This document shows, in pieces, positions 11,650-23,999 of a DNA stretch of 64,000 nucleotides. Origin of the DNA: Sabethes cyaneus (lineage: Eukaryota > Arthropoda > Insecta > Diptera > Culicidae); the NCBI RefSeq assembly GCF_943734655.1, contig NC_071355.1, positions 60,263,449 through 60,327,448 of the forward strand, given 5' to 3'. Under the pieces are notes generated by a model. It did not search any database. It was not told the origin of the DNA and saw only the letters and a program-made list of their open reading frames with translations. The position numbers and the translations under genes are program-made. Each line of letters begins with the position of its first letter. Position 1 is the first letter of the stretch.

Positions 11650-12880
11650 TTATTCGACGTGTAATGGACAATGCACCAGAAAAAGAAACGCCAGCACCGG
11701 GATCGCGTTCTTGCGGAGGTGGTGATTTGCGTCGAGAGGTACGATAAGAGAAGCTTCTTTAAAGCTATCGATGGAATCAGGAACCGGACCATACCAACTC
11801 CTGTTATGTGCAACGATGTACGATGTACAACATTGCGATGTATTTTTGAATGGTGAACTGGATGAAACTGTCAACAGCAAAAGGATAACGATTGAGGATG
11901 ATGGACAAGCAGTGTATCCACCAACTCTGGACGAGGTTAAAAAGCAACTAGAGAGCCGAAAAACAGCAAAGCAGCTGCAAAGAATGGTATCTCCGCCAGG
12001 CTTTTGAAAGTCCGTAGCGGAGGGCTGTATTGTGCAATCCATCAGTTTATACTAAAGATTTGGACTGCGGAGAAACCACCTACGAACTGGTTGGAAGGTC
12101 TCTTAGGCACTATTTATAAAAAGGGCCATCGACTCGAATGCAGCAATTACCGAAGCATTACTCTCGTCAATTCGGCACACAAATCTTTCTACCGCATCCT
12201 ATTTTACAGGCTGCAGCCGTAGCAGGAAACCTTTGTTGACGAACGCGGTTTTCGAGAGGGACGCTTCACGACGGACCAAATGTTCACCTTGCAACTAATC
12301 CTCGATTAATTCGGAGAATTCACCTCGCACACTCACCATTTATTTGTAGACTTCAAAGCGGCATACGATTCAGTTAAACGAAATGAGCTGTGGCAGTTTA
12401 TGCTTGAACATGGTTTTCCAACAAAACTAACTAGGCTGATACGCATCGGAATCGTTTGTGACGCTAGATGGTTTGAAGATAGGTGACGGGCTATCGAATT
12501 TGCTGTTCAACATTGCATTGGAAGGTGCTATTCGAAGGGCAGGCGTGGAGCGCAGAGGTACTATTATCACGAAATCTCACATGCTCTAGGGTACAGGAAT
12601 TGCGTCGATCTTGTCGGTGTTAACCGTAGAGCTGTGAAAGAGGCGTACACGCATTTTAGAAGAAAGCTGCGAAGATAGGACTTGTCATAAACTCTGCCAA
12701 AACGAAGTGTACAGTGGCTGATAGAGAACGTTGTAGCCCTTCGGGCGTTGAAACTACGGTGTGGTGATAGATGGTGATGGCTTTTGAAGTGATCGATGCA
12801 TTTGTTTATCTTGGTACGGTCAAAGTTTATGGGACTCAGGACGGGTACGAACTTGAGATTTAAGATTCGGACAGCAAATG
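11650..12880 (+). pseudogene. LINE relic, RT region ('DFKAAYDSVKRN' family, called B here)
   Basis: Reads on + in broken frames: NGELDETVNSKRITIEDDGQ (the linker before RT), LEGLLGTIYKKGHRLECSNY, VDFKAAYDSVKRNELWQFML, then degraded palm and thumb segments to about 12830 (VYLGTV). The catalytic region around the YADD/FADD box is badly damaged. The 5' endonuclease and the 3' end are missing. The same family recurs at 28055-29790 and 49670-49888. Confidence 0.75.
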
Positions 12881-13069
12881 GTCTGTAGCCACAATTTTTA
12901 CTTTTGTTAAAATATCCTTTCACATAGAACTAAATTAGCGACTTTTTCTAATCTTTTTCTAGCTTCTGTGTTAACGTAAGAAGCACCACAATACGAATAT
13001 TGATAGACACTACACAACACGTATCACTCTTACAATCGACATCGGTATCAGTGATTCACATGACTACAA

Positions 13070-13235
13070 TAGTGAAAGGGAAACGCAATTAGAAAATGAA
13101 ATAGTAAAAGAAAATAGAATAAAAAAGCGTAAAATGGAAAAGGGAAATAAGAAAAGGAAACGAAAACAAAAAGCTAAAATAGAGTAAAGAAACGGAGAAA
13201 GGACAAAGAAACGAAGATACGTCTTATGGACCGAA
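13070..13235 (+). repeat. Purine-rich degenerate simple repeat
   Basis: About 165 bases made almost only of A and G on the + strand ('ggaaacgaaaac'-like words), with few pyrimidines. The same style fills 18090-18710. The minus-strand frame across it is a composition artefact. Confidence 0.6.
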
Positions 13236-13914
13236 AACAAAATGGGTCTCAGCCTGCAGCAGTCTCCACTAAATATACAGGATGAGTAGTAATCAGTAAT
13301 GTAAATGGTCACAAGAATAAAACGCTTGCAAAAATTTTAATTTTGTTTGAGTGTATTTCGTGCAAAGTACTTATATCCACTAACATTTGCCTTAATTAGT
13401 CCAATTCAACTTTTTCTTCCTTTGCTTTAATTACCAGTCAGAATTTATAAAAAGCGTTACAGCTGGCACGCACAATATCCTGAGCAGGGATGGAAGATCA
13501 GCGATTTTGATAAAATCTGTGAGTTATCGCCACACGCACATATCACGATCCGTACAGATCATGACAAACAGTGAATCTTTAGCGTTGATCACAAGATGTT
13601 GTTCTCTAAACAATCTCAGCAGTCGATCATAGTGTTACATTTTACCTAGCTGCGAGAAAAAAGGTCACACATGTTGTTTGTATTGCAATTTATACGATGC
13701 ACACAACCAATCGTCTGTATCTGTTATATTTCTCAACGCAATCATACAATGAACATGATCTGATATGAGGTTTGTCATAATCTGTACGGATGGCGACAAA
13801 GTTTTTGTCGCTTACAAGCAGTGATGTCAATGAGTCTGAATCTGATCGCTTCCATGATCTTGATCGCTAGAAGCGATTTTTTTCATCCCTGATCCTGAGG
13901 CAATGTTGCTTAAA
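13236..13914. other. Unassigned AT-rich stretch
   Basis: No gene recognised. Words such as 'cagatcatgacaaac' and 'gatctgatatgag' recur loosely at 13550-13860, which may mark the two ends of a decayed inverted-repeat element. I cannot define its limits. Confidence 0.3.
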
Positions 13915-14310
13915 AGTATTCCCAGTCAATCCTTTCTTGCTCCCTAGTTTTCCTAGCACGCACCCGCATGCATGGAAGTCGAGAGGATTCAAATCAGGCG
14001 AAGAGGCAGGCCACTCTTTCGAAGAAATAAAATCCGGAACATTGTTCTCACATCAAGCTTGTGTAGCTTTCGCCTAGTAAGACGGTGCCGAACCTTGTTG
14101 AAAGCAGTATGATGCAATCTTGAAGTATTTTTTGACGATGGGAATGGCTCTTCACAACATTATCGATGTAATATTTAATGTTAATTAGTGCAACGAAACT
14201 TTCAATTTTTTACAGAAAAATCCCCATACCACCCTCCTGGAAATATTCTGGAACCTTTTTACAGTCAGTCTGAGCCGGAGAATATCAGAAAGATGTACTG
14301 CATTGAACCG
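13915..14310 (-). pseudogene. Mariner (DD37D-like) transposase fragment
   Basis: Read on the minus strand across frames: RVVWGFFCKKLKVSLH, NIKYYIDNVVKSHSH, a block corresponding to QQGSAPSY (glycine where the second catalytic D belongs), and SKEW at the start of the final block. Both ends and the N-terminal half are missing. It is a related but separate copy from those at 3918 and 47680. Confidence 0.65.
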
Positions 14311-15002
14311 ATCATTATATTACTCGTGGTCCTGCAGCAGGAACATTTTCAAGGATTATAAAAAACTTGTCAATTTTCAAAGATTATAAAAATTCCGAAA
14401 GAGCTCTTTACCAGATTTTAGAGCATTATTTGCGCTTCAAAAAATCTTCAAACAAAGACATTTTTTGAGATAATTCACAAATTATGATTTTTATTACGTA
14501 TTTGGAAAGCTTTTTCTTTCAGTGTAATTGTTTACTGAAAATACACTGAATTTACTACAACTTTTGCTATGACGTCATTTTCATAAAATAAATAGTTTTC
14601 GAGATAGAATTTTTTGAAAAAAATAATTTCATTTCTAAATACGATTCAGGTTCAGGTTCTTTAAAATATCACACGATTCGTGAGCAGAAAAGTTAAAGTT
14701 TTACTGTCAGATCATTCTCATCGACTAGGTTTATTGCGACCATAATAATATATCTCATAGAATAATTAAAAAAAAAATTGAACAAACTCGAACTAAGTTT
14801 GGCAGCATGTGCGGATTAAATTTTATCGTGCATATTGATATCATAGGTGGATAAAATCAACGCGCCATTGAATTAAGCCATTGAGCTAAAACTAAATACA
14901 AGAATATAGCAATATAGCCTGGCATAAAAAAATGATTTTGGTGATAAACTTTAGTATTCTTCATAATAGCAGCAAGAAAACTGTTTGGTCAGGGTGTTTT
15001 AA
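14311..15002. other. AT-rich spacer before the Helitrons
   Basis: Nothing coding is recognised. A short local inverted pair ('ttcagtgtaattg' and 'tacactgaa') near 14520-14555 could be a decayed MITE end. The stretch ends at the A of the A|T Helitron target. Confidence 0.3.
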
Positions 15003-16074
15003 TCTATACCTATGAAAAAGGATGTCTGTCTGTCCTTCCGTATGTTCCTTATAGAATCGAAAACTACTGAGCCGATCGGAGTGAAAATTTACATGTAGGG
15101 GTTTTTGGTGCCAGGGAAGGTTCTTATGACGGTGAGAGATCCCTCAACCCACTAAGAGGGGGGGCTCCCATACAAATTTATACCTATAAAAATGAATTTC
15201 TGTCTGTCTGCCCGAATGTTCCTTATAGAAACGAAAACTACTGAACCGATCGGCGTGAAAATTTTCATATAGGGGTTTTTGAGGCCAGGGAAGGTTCTTA
15301 AGGTGGTTAGAGACCCTTCCCCCCACTAAGAGGGGGAAGCTGCCATACAAATGAAACACAGTTCTGCATAACTCGAGAACTAATCAAGCAAATGGAACAA
15401 AATTTTACATGTGGGTGTTTTTGGAGACAAGAATTTTTTCTATGGCGAATTGAGACCCCTCCCCACTTTAGGAGGGGGGCTCCTATATAAATGAAGTACA
15501 AATTTCCTCATAACTCGAAAACTAATTAATAAAATGGAACCATATTTGGCATGTGGGTGTTTTTGGAGGCATGAATTTTTTCTATGATGAATTGAGACCC
15601 TTACCTTTTTAGTACGGGGGGGGGGGGGGTCCCATACAAATGAAATACAAATTTCCTCATAACTCGAGAAGTAATCAAGCAAATGGAACCAAATTTGGCA
15701 TGTGGGGGGTTTTGGAGGCAGCAATTTTTTTAATGAAGAAGTTTTGAGACCCCCCACCCCTGTGGTAGGGGAATAAGGACTCTCATACAAATAAAACAGA
15801 AATTTTTGCGTAAGTCAAAAACCAATCGAACTCGAGAAATCTTAGACTCTTTCATAAAACATTAATCAATAACAAGACCACCAAAAACTATCAATAGTAA
15901 CATTAGATAATTCAGCGCGAGACGGCCACAGGCCGCGAGTGTTGCCGGCGACCTGCCGTCGGAAGCGCCGGCCACTGCGGAGGGCAACCCTCCGTAGAGA
16001 TCACCTCTATCTAGATTTATTTATTTTCCTAGACCTACTGACCTCTATTACTTTTCTTCAGTTGGGTCACCCCT

Positions 16075-16230
16075 GCGTAATGGTACTTTCTACTAAAAGA
16101 TTTTCCATGAAATTGTACATCCCACGTAAGGTTTTTCGCGAAATGGTATTCTGCGAAACTCTATATTCCGCCTTATGGTCAACCGAGAATTGGTGTTCCA
16201 CAAAATGGTATTCTGCGAAATAGTTTGTAA
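16075..16230 (+). repeat. Internal minisatellite of Helitron copy 1
   Basis: Degenerate units of about 18-20 bases around 'gcgaaatggtattctgcg'. The equivalent array is present in copy 2 at 17115-17275. Because the units keep frame, + strand frames look protein-like (WYSAK repeats), but I see no gene. Confidence 0.7.
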
Positions 16231-16292
16231 TGATGGCGAATATTGAAATGCTATCCGTTTTATTTTATCAGGATAAGCAATGGGAGGAGCTG

Positions 16293-16401
16293 GGGTGACA
16301 TTGCGCATCTTGTTTCGAGTGATTTTCGTTCGTTCCGACCACATTAAACAAATGGGCGTCTCGAACGAAAATCACTCGAAACGAGATGCGCAATGTCACC
16401 C
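16293..16401. mobile_element. Foldback MITE, 109 bp, with 3-bp duplication
   Basis: About 40-base near-perfect inverted arms starting GGGTGACATTGCGCATC. CTG flanks both sides (16290-16292 and 16402-16404). Helitron copy 2 has the uninterrupted site ('gaggagttgttttct' near 17320), which proves an insertion and fixes its limits. A 3-bp duplication would fit several DNA-transposon superfamilies, so I leave it unclassified. Confidence 0.85.
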
Positions 16402-16563
16402 CTGTTTTCTACTTTACTGTGAGGAAAATTTATATATTAAAACACCCATGAACTCCCCAAAAACTTGCAAAACTCGAGATTGTGATAAAGATCATCCGAT
16501 ATTCACGATTTATGTACAACACAGTTTAATTTGTGGCAATACGAAGTTTGTCGGGTCAGCTAG

Positions 16564-17490
16564 TCTATACCTATAAAAATGGATTTCTGTCTGTCTGTCT
16601 GTCTGTCTGTCCCTATGTTCCTTGTAGAATTGAAAACTACTGAACCGATCGGCGTGAAAATTTGCATGTAGGGGTTTTTGGGGCCAGGGAAGGTTCTCTC
16701 GATGGCAAAAGACCCCTCCGCCTACTAAGAGGGGGGCTCGCATACAAATCTATGCCTATAAAAATGGATTTCCCGAATGTTCCTTATACACTAAGAAAAC
16801 TTTTCGTATAGTTTCTATGTGTCCCACACATAGATTTTTGCAATGTGCCTAGTCAATGAACTTTATATGCCACACAGTTATAATTTATGGGTACGCGAAA
16901 CTTTTGCACATACTATTCATATGCGTATATTTTTTATGTGTATAATTGCACATACTATTCATATCCGTATAATTTCTATGTGTATTTCTAGGCGGATTGT
17001 GTTGATATGCGGCACATGATAATCATCTAGAATTTCAAATCTAGGTCTCTATCTAGGTTTATTTATTTTCCTAGATCTACTGACCTCTACTACTTTTCGT
17101 CAGTTGGGTCATCCCTGCGAAATGGTACTTTCTACGAAAAGATTTTCCGTGAAATGGTACATCCCGCGTAAGGTTTTTCACGAAATGGTATTCTGCGAAA
17201 CTATATTCCGCGTTATGGTCGACCGAGAATTGGTGTTCCGCAAAATGGTATTCGGCGAAATGGTTTGTAATGATGGCGAATGTTTAAATGCTATCCGCTT
17301 TATTATATCAGGCTAAGCAATGGAGGAGTTGTTTTCTATTTTACGATGAGGAAAATTTGTATATTAAAATACCCATGAACTCCTCAGAAACTTGCAAAAC
17401 TCGAGATTGTGATAAAGGTCATCCGAGATTCAGGATTAATGTACAACTCAGTTTAATTTGTGGCAATACGAAGTTTGTCGGGTCAGCTAG
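16564..17490 (+). mobile_element. Non-autonomous Helitron, copy 2 (tandem)
   Basis: Begins TCTATACCTATAAAAATGG immediately after the CTAG of copy 1 and ends GGTCAGCTAG at 17490, followed by T. It shares the (GTCT)n start, the 'gaaatggtattctgcg' array and the 3' 200 bases with copy 1, but lacks most of the middle modules. Sequence at about 16790-17030 is absent from copy 1 and may be a separate insertion. Confidence 0.85.
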
Positions 17491-17852
17491 TAGCTCTATA
17501 AAACTAACAGATTTCTTGCGGCTTGACAAGCAACCGCGATAAGATTAATGTGGCTTGATACGCCATTTTGTTTTGCTACACCGCACTTATGGTAAGTTTA
17601 TAAGAGACGTGGAGTAGCCAACTAGTTTTATCGTGGTAAAATAAACAACCACAATAAATTTGCTTTATTGACAGTTTTATTATGGTTATGCTACAGCTAG
17701 ATATAAGTGTGCTTTGACTCCTATTGTCTTGTTATTGCGCAATACCACAATAAAACCAGAGGTAATGATTAGGACCGCAATAAAACCTTCATAAAATTCA
17801 AGTAAAACCAGGTGGCTTTAGAATTCTTACTTAGGCTACGTAATGCAAACCA
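17491..17852. other. Short stretch with decayed inverted repeats
   Basis: Words such as 'ataaaact', 'gcaataaaacc' and 'ttttatcgtgg' recur in both orientations across 17495-17810. This suggests an old MITE whose ends I cannot fix. No gene. Confidence 0.35.
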
Positions 17853-18064
17853 AGACCCTATTCTATAAGTCACGCGCGACACGATTTTGTCGAGTAACTC
17901 GACTGAGTTGACCACTCGTGACTGTACTGTCAGTAAGTGACACCTGAGCTTGATTTGCTGTGGTCATTCATCGAGCCGCTATGCTGCCCGTTATGCCCAC
18001 ACTCGAAACTCGACTGTGACTGAGTTGAGTCGAGTTGGTCGACGTGACTTACAGAATAGGGCCT
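17853..18064. mobile_element. MITE with 'GGCCCTATTCTGTAAGTCACG'-type ends
   Basis: The left end reads GACCCTATTCTATAAGTCACG-like and the right end is its inverse (GTGACTTACAGAATAGGGCC), followed inward by ACTCGACTGAGTTG-like arms on both sides. Total about 212 bases and no coding. The target duplication is unclear. Confidence 0.75.
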
Positions 18065-18089
18065 ATAAATCACAACGGCAAATAGGTAG

Positions 18090-18710
18090 GCGGTAAAAGA
18101 AAATGGAAAGAGAAATGACAAAACAATACAATGAAGAATTGCAAGGCACAGTGGAAACAGTTAGAAAATAGTTGCCATGGTTAGAAATAGAGAAAGGAAA
18201 TTAAAAAACAAAATGGCAAAAGAGAGTTAATAACCGAAAATAAACTACGAAATGTGATAATGAAAACGAAATATAAAAGAGAATGTAATGGAAGAAAATG
18301 GGGAACTCGAATGACACAGAAAAATGAGAACGGGAAATAAGAACGAGAAACGGAAAAAGAAAAACACAACAAGAAGATATAAAAAACAACAAGGAAAAAC
18401 ACGGAAAAATAAATTGGAAAGTGAAATGAGGAAAAAACAGAAAACGAAAATGACAACAGGAAACGAGAAAGAATGGTTACCGAAAATGTGAAAAAGAACT
18501 TTAAAATACGAAGTAGGAAGAGAACATAGAAAATTGAAATGGAAAATGAAATTTGTGTTAAAAAGGAATAGAATTGGGGAATGGGAAACGACACTGAGAG
18601 TGGGATAATGGAAGGAAGGGAATAGGAAAATGAAATGAACAAGTTGCATGGGAAAGGCAAACTAGAAAACAAAATAATAAAAGAAAATTGGTAAGACAAA
18701 TGTAAAATAG
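18090..18710 (+). repeat. Long purine-rich strand-asymmetric tract
   Basis: About 620 bases strongly biased to A and G on the + strand, built from degenerate words like 'gaaaatgaaaacg' and 'ggaaatagg'. The minus-strand 172-codon frame across it (rich in F, S, L, I and P) is simply the pyrimidine complement and not a gene. Confidence 0.75.
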
Positions 18711-18989
18711 AAACCCGTTTTCGATTTTAGCTTGTCATGCTAAGAAGTGTTGTTAGTGTATTTTTGTACTCTTTCGAAACCGACTCTGATGGAGCCTGCA
18801 AGTCCAAAGCCGAGTAGTAAAATTCAAAAAACTTTTTTCCTTCTCAGCTTATCAGTGTATTTTGCCAATCCGTTTTTCAAGTCTTTGCCAAAAACAACAC
18901 CCAAATAAGTTTGTCTGGAGATATGCCGAATTGGAAAAGAGTGTTTCAAAACTTTAATGTTTGCTGTTCTTCTGCTTACAAAGAACCCA

Positions 18990-19300
18990 TAGTGACAGGA
19001 CTTGGTTTGGCAAGCTGCCACTACTGCCGAAAGGCACTTACATGAATATGTGCTGTATTTCGTCAAAAAGGACCTCCATCTCTCCTTACACCCAATGGTT
19101 CCCGCATTTTATCTAATTGGGAATTATTGGTCGATTGTCAAGTGTACTGCTGAACTAATGAATAGCGACATAACTTGGAATGTTGCATAACTAATAGGTG
19201 ATGGAATAAAATGGCCGCTTCGTTTGACCAGCAGATTGTCCAAAATATAATGCGAGAGATGGGTCCGATTCCTTGCATCCGGATCATAACTGAAGCATGC
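18990..19300 (+). pseudogene. DD37E-type mariner transposase C-terminal relic
   Basis: The + strand across two frames resembles the end of mosquito DD37E transposases: a DLVWQAATTAERHLHEY block, then FVKKDLHLS, then a tail block YLIGNYWSIVK corresponding to the usual RPIEKYWAIMK motif, then SFDQQIVQNIMREM. The catalytic E position of RPIE reads G. No terminal repeats found, so only a fragment. Confidence 0.55.
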
Positions 19301-22300
19301 TTCATAATGTAAAACATTTTTTTAGGTCCGGGCAAATAATTTCTACTTGCACCACTCCTAGTGTAGCATCGTGCGATGTTTCATTATACTGCATGAGAGC
19401 ATTGCCGCTGCAAAACATACAGTGAAGGATTATATATGCTCTCCAAATCCCCTTCCTGAAAGTCGTGTTTTTCGACATCAGACATCAGCAGGACATGGGT
19501 CTCGGGCTTTCCATGCGAGCAGCGGTATCTTTCGTAATGGCAGTGTTCACAACAATAATCGTAATAATAATAACAATAGGGGAAATGCGGGACGATTCAT
19601 TCGACTTAAGCTTGCAATATGTTAGTGTTTGGAATAATCGATCATATCCAAAAGTAATTAATTTCACCCTCATCCTTGCTACCAGTGATTAGTAGGTTTC
19701 GAAAATAGCAGCTGATTGTAGAGGTAGACTAAGAAAACAACTACGAAATGTGATTATTATTTCCCAAACAAACATTATCCAAAAAAATACACCTGTGTGA
19801 ACAACAGATGCAAAAGATATCGTATTGATCGACTTTTCCTTGTTCGAAGCCAAGCTGTGATTTTGTTTATTATCATATTTGGTTAATGCTTGCTAGATAA
19901 GATTAGATAAAAAAAGAGAACAATTACCACACAGTTTCGTGCCTCCCCTAATAAGAACAACAACCTAGAAAAGCAATTAAAAGGGACTGAAATATGTAGG
20001 CCGTGAAACAACAGGAGCCTGTGAGCTTTTCATTCATTACGAATCTAGAGATGCCTGCATGGCGAGTTATGCGAGTTATCCTGTGGAAAATTTTATGAGC
20101 ATACATACATTGTTAATACTATCTATACTTACTTTAAGCATTACGATGAAAATATTGTTAAAGTCTTAAAGACTTTTGAATTAAAATCGATTCGTTTTTG
20201 AATATTGGGGTCATCATCGGGTGGATTTTCCATTTATTTCAAAAAATTTGTTTCAAAGAATCTCAATTTTGAAGAATATCATATTTCAAAATTAATAAAT
20301 TTCACTGAAGATTGCTAACCCGCCAACCTTCACTGATGACCATCTCTAGACTCATAAATCCACTCACATTAAGTTTGTCCCGAACGGTGAAACTATTTGC
20401 GAAACAATATCGTGGTGGTTGGTCCGGTTCGGTATAGCACCGCCTAAACCCAAACCGCAAAGTCTGAGCCGGTGCAGTACGGTACGGAGGGAAGATTACT
20501 GGAACAAGCGCTGGTAAAACGTAAAAAAGCGCTATTCAGAACGTTGGATAATGCTATTATGAATCTTACGCATGGTTCACGTGGATCGCTCTAGTATACT
20601 AGAGCGAGGTGCGGGAGTCTGCTATCATACTACGGCACAGCTCTCCATCTACGTCACATCAATTTAGTACAACAGGATAAAAGTTTTTATCATTTTGCAA
20701 AGCAACCCTGCAGGATGCTAGCCGCACCGAGCGGGATGCTGCAACAAAAAATCAAAGCTATTTACAATTACGTTAAAAATTCTCTTGTGCTTTAGGAATG
20801 GGTTATTTTAGTTTGTTCCAATATCAAAGAATTTGTATTACAAAGATTCGGTATTTCAAGAAAAATGAGTAAAATGATATTTTTAATCAAATAAAATATT
20901 TTTAGTCCCGCCAACTAATCAAAAAAATTTTTATTGACCTTGCCGCTCGGTAGACTTGACTGTTAATTTTATATGACATACCTAACATTTTCTGAGAATT
21001 TATGTGCCACCTAGTGACAAACTTATGTAATTCCGTCCACCAACCGGAAGGCCCCGACCTACTGATCAACTTTACTTAAGACAATAACTTTCTATATTGA
21101 CGAGATAAAAACGGCTGTACAAAACAAAGCGCACCAGAAGATTAAACTAGTTAGTTCGGTATTTTCCACCATTTAGCTGAGCCCGCAATGCAATTTCCGT
21201 CTCTCCGTTTTATGAATGTAGAGGTTTATGCATGTTACCTATTCAATTTTTACCGGTCAAGGTTACCGTATCATAAAAATCTTACCTTTCGAAAAGCTAA
21301 ATACACCGCACCGGCACGCGGCGAGTTGTTAGAGGCCTTATTGGTCTGTGCCGATTGTCTGCTGTTATGCCGCCGCTATCTTAAATTATATTGTTAACTT
21401 TGGAGACAATAAATGCAAGTGAACACGGTGCAGCAATTGCATATTCTGAATGCTCCGCTGGCGCTGGTGCTGGTGCCTGTCTTGCAAGGTGCAAATCCGA
21501 ATTACCACAGACTAGCAGGAAAACCCGGGGCACTTACGGTTTCTGCTGCGCTACTGTTGTTTTAATCACTTCTGCTTCATATGCCGCGCATGTGTCGCAT
21601 GTAAGCTGTAGGGGCCAAATAGGCTCCATTACATAGCACGAGATAGAGCGAGGGCAGATGCTCGAGTTATGGCTTCCATGACATGGAGGAAATGTTGCCT
21701 AGCTAGTACGTAGTCTGATTGTCAGTGGAATAATAACAGAAGCATAGGACAAAGCTTATTGCATTAGGTAAAGAATGTGCGATAGTGTGTAGAATGAGCA
21801 AAGCGTGTTTGCGCGATATTTCACAATCTTCTGATAGCGGCTGTACTCTCTAAACACCCACAGGGCAAAGTACGTACGGAGCGTGTGCTAATGTTGCTGA
21901 TATATGGGCCTTCCGGCTTTTAGAAAGTGCACAGTGACTGAGCTAGGATATCTTTGCCGGTTTTGAAATTAGAAAGACGCGTACTTTCAAAAGCAGCAGC
22001 CTGGTATGAAAGCGCTATCGCACAATTTTCGTTCACCGCAGCTTTTGAGGTCACGATGTAAGTGCAGATAATTAGCAAGGCATTAAAAGATATTTTGGGC
22101 CCAAAAAGCCGGGTGCAGCAGCGAACATTTTATGCTAAAGGGATGAAATTTGAAGCAATGTAAAAATTATATTAATAAAGATTAGTTGTTAGCATATTTG
22201 GCAGACACGATAAATAGTTAAGGGTTTACCGTTTTCGACAAGCCCAGCATCAGTGCTTGTAACACTAGTTAACAGCATTTATGAACTCAGTAAGCTGAAG

Positions 22301-22535
22301 GTGAATTTTTATGTAAAATTGGCCGCTGAATCCGAAAATGAGGTCAGAAAAAAATAAAGTAGAGTAGTTTTTGAGATATGCATAAAAGGTCAAATGTTGC
22401 TTAAAGAAAGAAAGTACATGTACTTAAATACAAATTTCTCCGGCTGTAGTGCACCAATTTTATATCTCTTTTTTTCATATTAAAGAGGAGAACATTTGCT
22501 ATCGATTAGTTGAACTTCACTTTTCTGTAAAAATA
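19301..22535. other. Unassigned 3.2 kb stretch
   Basis: No RT, transposase or host protein recognised. Contains a 20-base perfect palindrome (20587-20606) and a somewhat GC-richer part (21300-21700) with an 81-codon + strand frame of no known type. Could be unique DNA. Confidence 0.4.
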
Positions 22536-23320
22536 ATAGTACCGCCAAATATCGTCCGCAGCACTTTCCGCTCGAACACGGTAAGGGCGCGTATGTTCTT
22601 CGTGAGCAGCGTCACGGCTTCAAGTCCATAAGGAACTACCGGTCTAATAAGGGTTTTGTACATTGTTAGCTTCGTGCGGTGGTGTATGCTTCCTGATAGT
22701 AGCGTTTTACGAAGGGCAAACTAGGCCCGATTTCGCGCCTGGATGCGCCGCTGGATCTCCTTACTAGTGTTGTTGTCCGCGGTCACCAGCGATCCCAAAT
22801 ACACGGACTCCTCTACCATTTTTAATTCGTCGCCGTCAACGGTTACCGTCCGTGGGAGACGCGCGTTTATTTCCTTTGAGCTTCTTCCTTTCATGTATTT
22901 GGTCTTCGACGCATTTTATTTTTAGCCCAATTCTCCTAGACTCCGCTTTCAGTCTGGCGTAGATTGCCTCCTCCGTCGCAAAGTTCCTGGCTATGATATC
23001 GAAGTCATCTGCAAAGCCTAGAAGTTGACCACCCTTGGTAAAAATCGTGCCTCTCGTTTCGATGCCCGCTCGTCGGATCACCCCCTCGAAAGCGATGTTG
23101 AACAGCATGCAGGATAAACCGTCACCTTGTCTCAACCCTCGTTGCGTCTCGATGGGACTCGAGGTTGTCCCTGAGATGCGTACGAAACACATCACTCGAT
23201 CCAATGCAGCTCTGATCAGTCGCGTCAGTTTGTCCGGAATACCGTGTTCGTGCATTATCTGCCATAGCTTGTCTCGATCGACTGTATCGTATGCTGCTTT
23301 GAAATCAATAAAGATGTAAG

Positions 23321-23780
23321 GGGTCATCCATATACCACGTGGACAGCTTAGAGGGGGGTGGGGGGTTCGTGAATGTCCACGCTTGTCCACGGAAGGGGGG
23401 AGGGGGTATAGAAAATGTCCACGTGGACAAGCAACATTTTTTGCAATAAATAGAACTTTCATTTATGCCTGTTGATTTAATTAAACATATCAGCATAAAC
23501 CATTGTTCAGTGTTTGTTTATAAGTTCAAATAAAGTTTATTCGTCTTTTCATTTCATTTTTATCTTCTAAGATATATTTTTATTTCTTGTAAGAAGGACT
23601 AAGCCTGCGTTAGTACTCAAAGATGTTGATTATCTAGCCTAAATGTTCCAGTAATGCAATTTATTACTATATTACAACTGTTTGCATCCTTTTGTAAATG
23701 ACAAAGCTGCACAGTATAAATAGTTTCACGGAGAATCAAACCTACGAACTTTCATTATTCACGTGGCTCGTTTATCATTT
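23321..23780. mobile_element. Insertion within the LINE-A RT region
   Basis: Sequence starting GGGGTCATCCATATACCACG interrupts the LINE reading directly upstream of FIDFKAAYD. It contains repeated 'gtccacgtggac' palindromic words and G-rich runs, and LINE homology resumes near 23790. About 60 expected LINE residues are also missing at the junction. I did not find a clear second terminal repeat, so element type and exact limits are uncertain. Confidence 0.5.
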
Positions 23781-23999
23781 AGGTCGTTTGAAAACGCGTT
23801 TACCAACGTAATATCGCGATAGTTGTAGCAGTCTAGCCGATCACCCTTTTTGTAGATGGGACAAACCACTCCTTCCATCCATTCATCCGGTAGCTTTTCC
23901 TCCTCCCAAATTCTCGAAATGACCCAGTGTAGAGCCTTTGATTTACCTTCTCCTAAAACTTGCGCGTGTAATTAGCTCGGAATAGTTAGACTAATCTCA

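Larger units (their letters stand above)
15003..16563 (+). mobile_element. Non-autonomous Helitron, copy 1
   Basis: Starts TCTATACCTATGAAAAAGG after an A and ends GGTCAGCTAG before a T, the 5'-TC and CTRR-3' ends inserted between A and T that define Helitrons. It has no Rep/helicase. The 5' module (GTCTGTCTG followed by an 'actactgaaccgatcgg' block) is repeated at 15003-15177 and 15178 onward. The middle holds a 'catgtgggtgtttttggagg' module several times and a minisatellite of 'gaaatggtattctgcg' units (about 16075-16230). A foldback MITE is inserted at 16293. Confidence 0.85.

Noticed and set aside
15144..15790. Overlapping minus-strand frames with repeated Pro/Ser-rich sequence
   Set aside because: Produced by the repeated modules of Helitron copy 1; no helicase or Rep motifs.
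18181..18699. 172-codon minus-strand frame
   Set aside because: Composition is only the complement of a purine-rich tract, hydrophobic/Ser/Phe low complexity without domains.
23035..23319. 94-codon + strand frame
   Set aside because: Antisense of the LINE-A RT on the minus strand.
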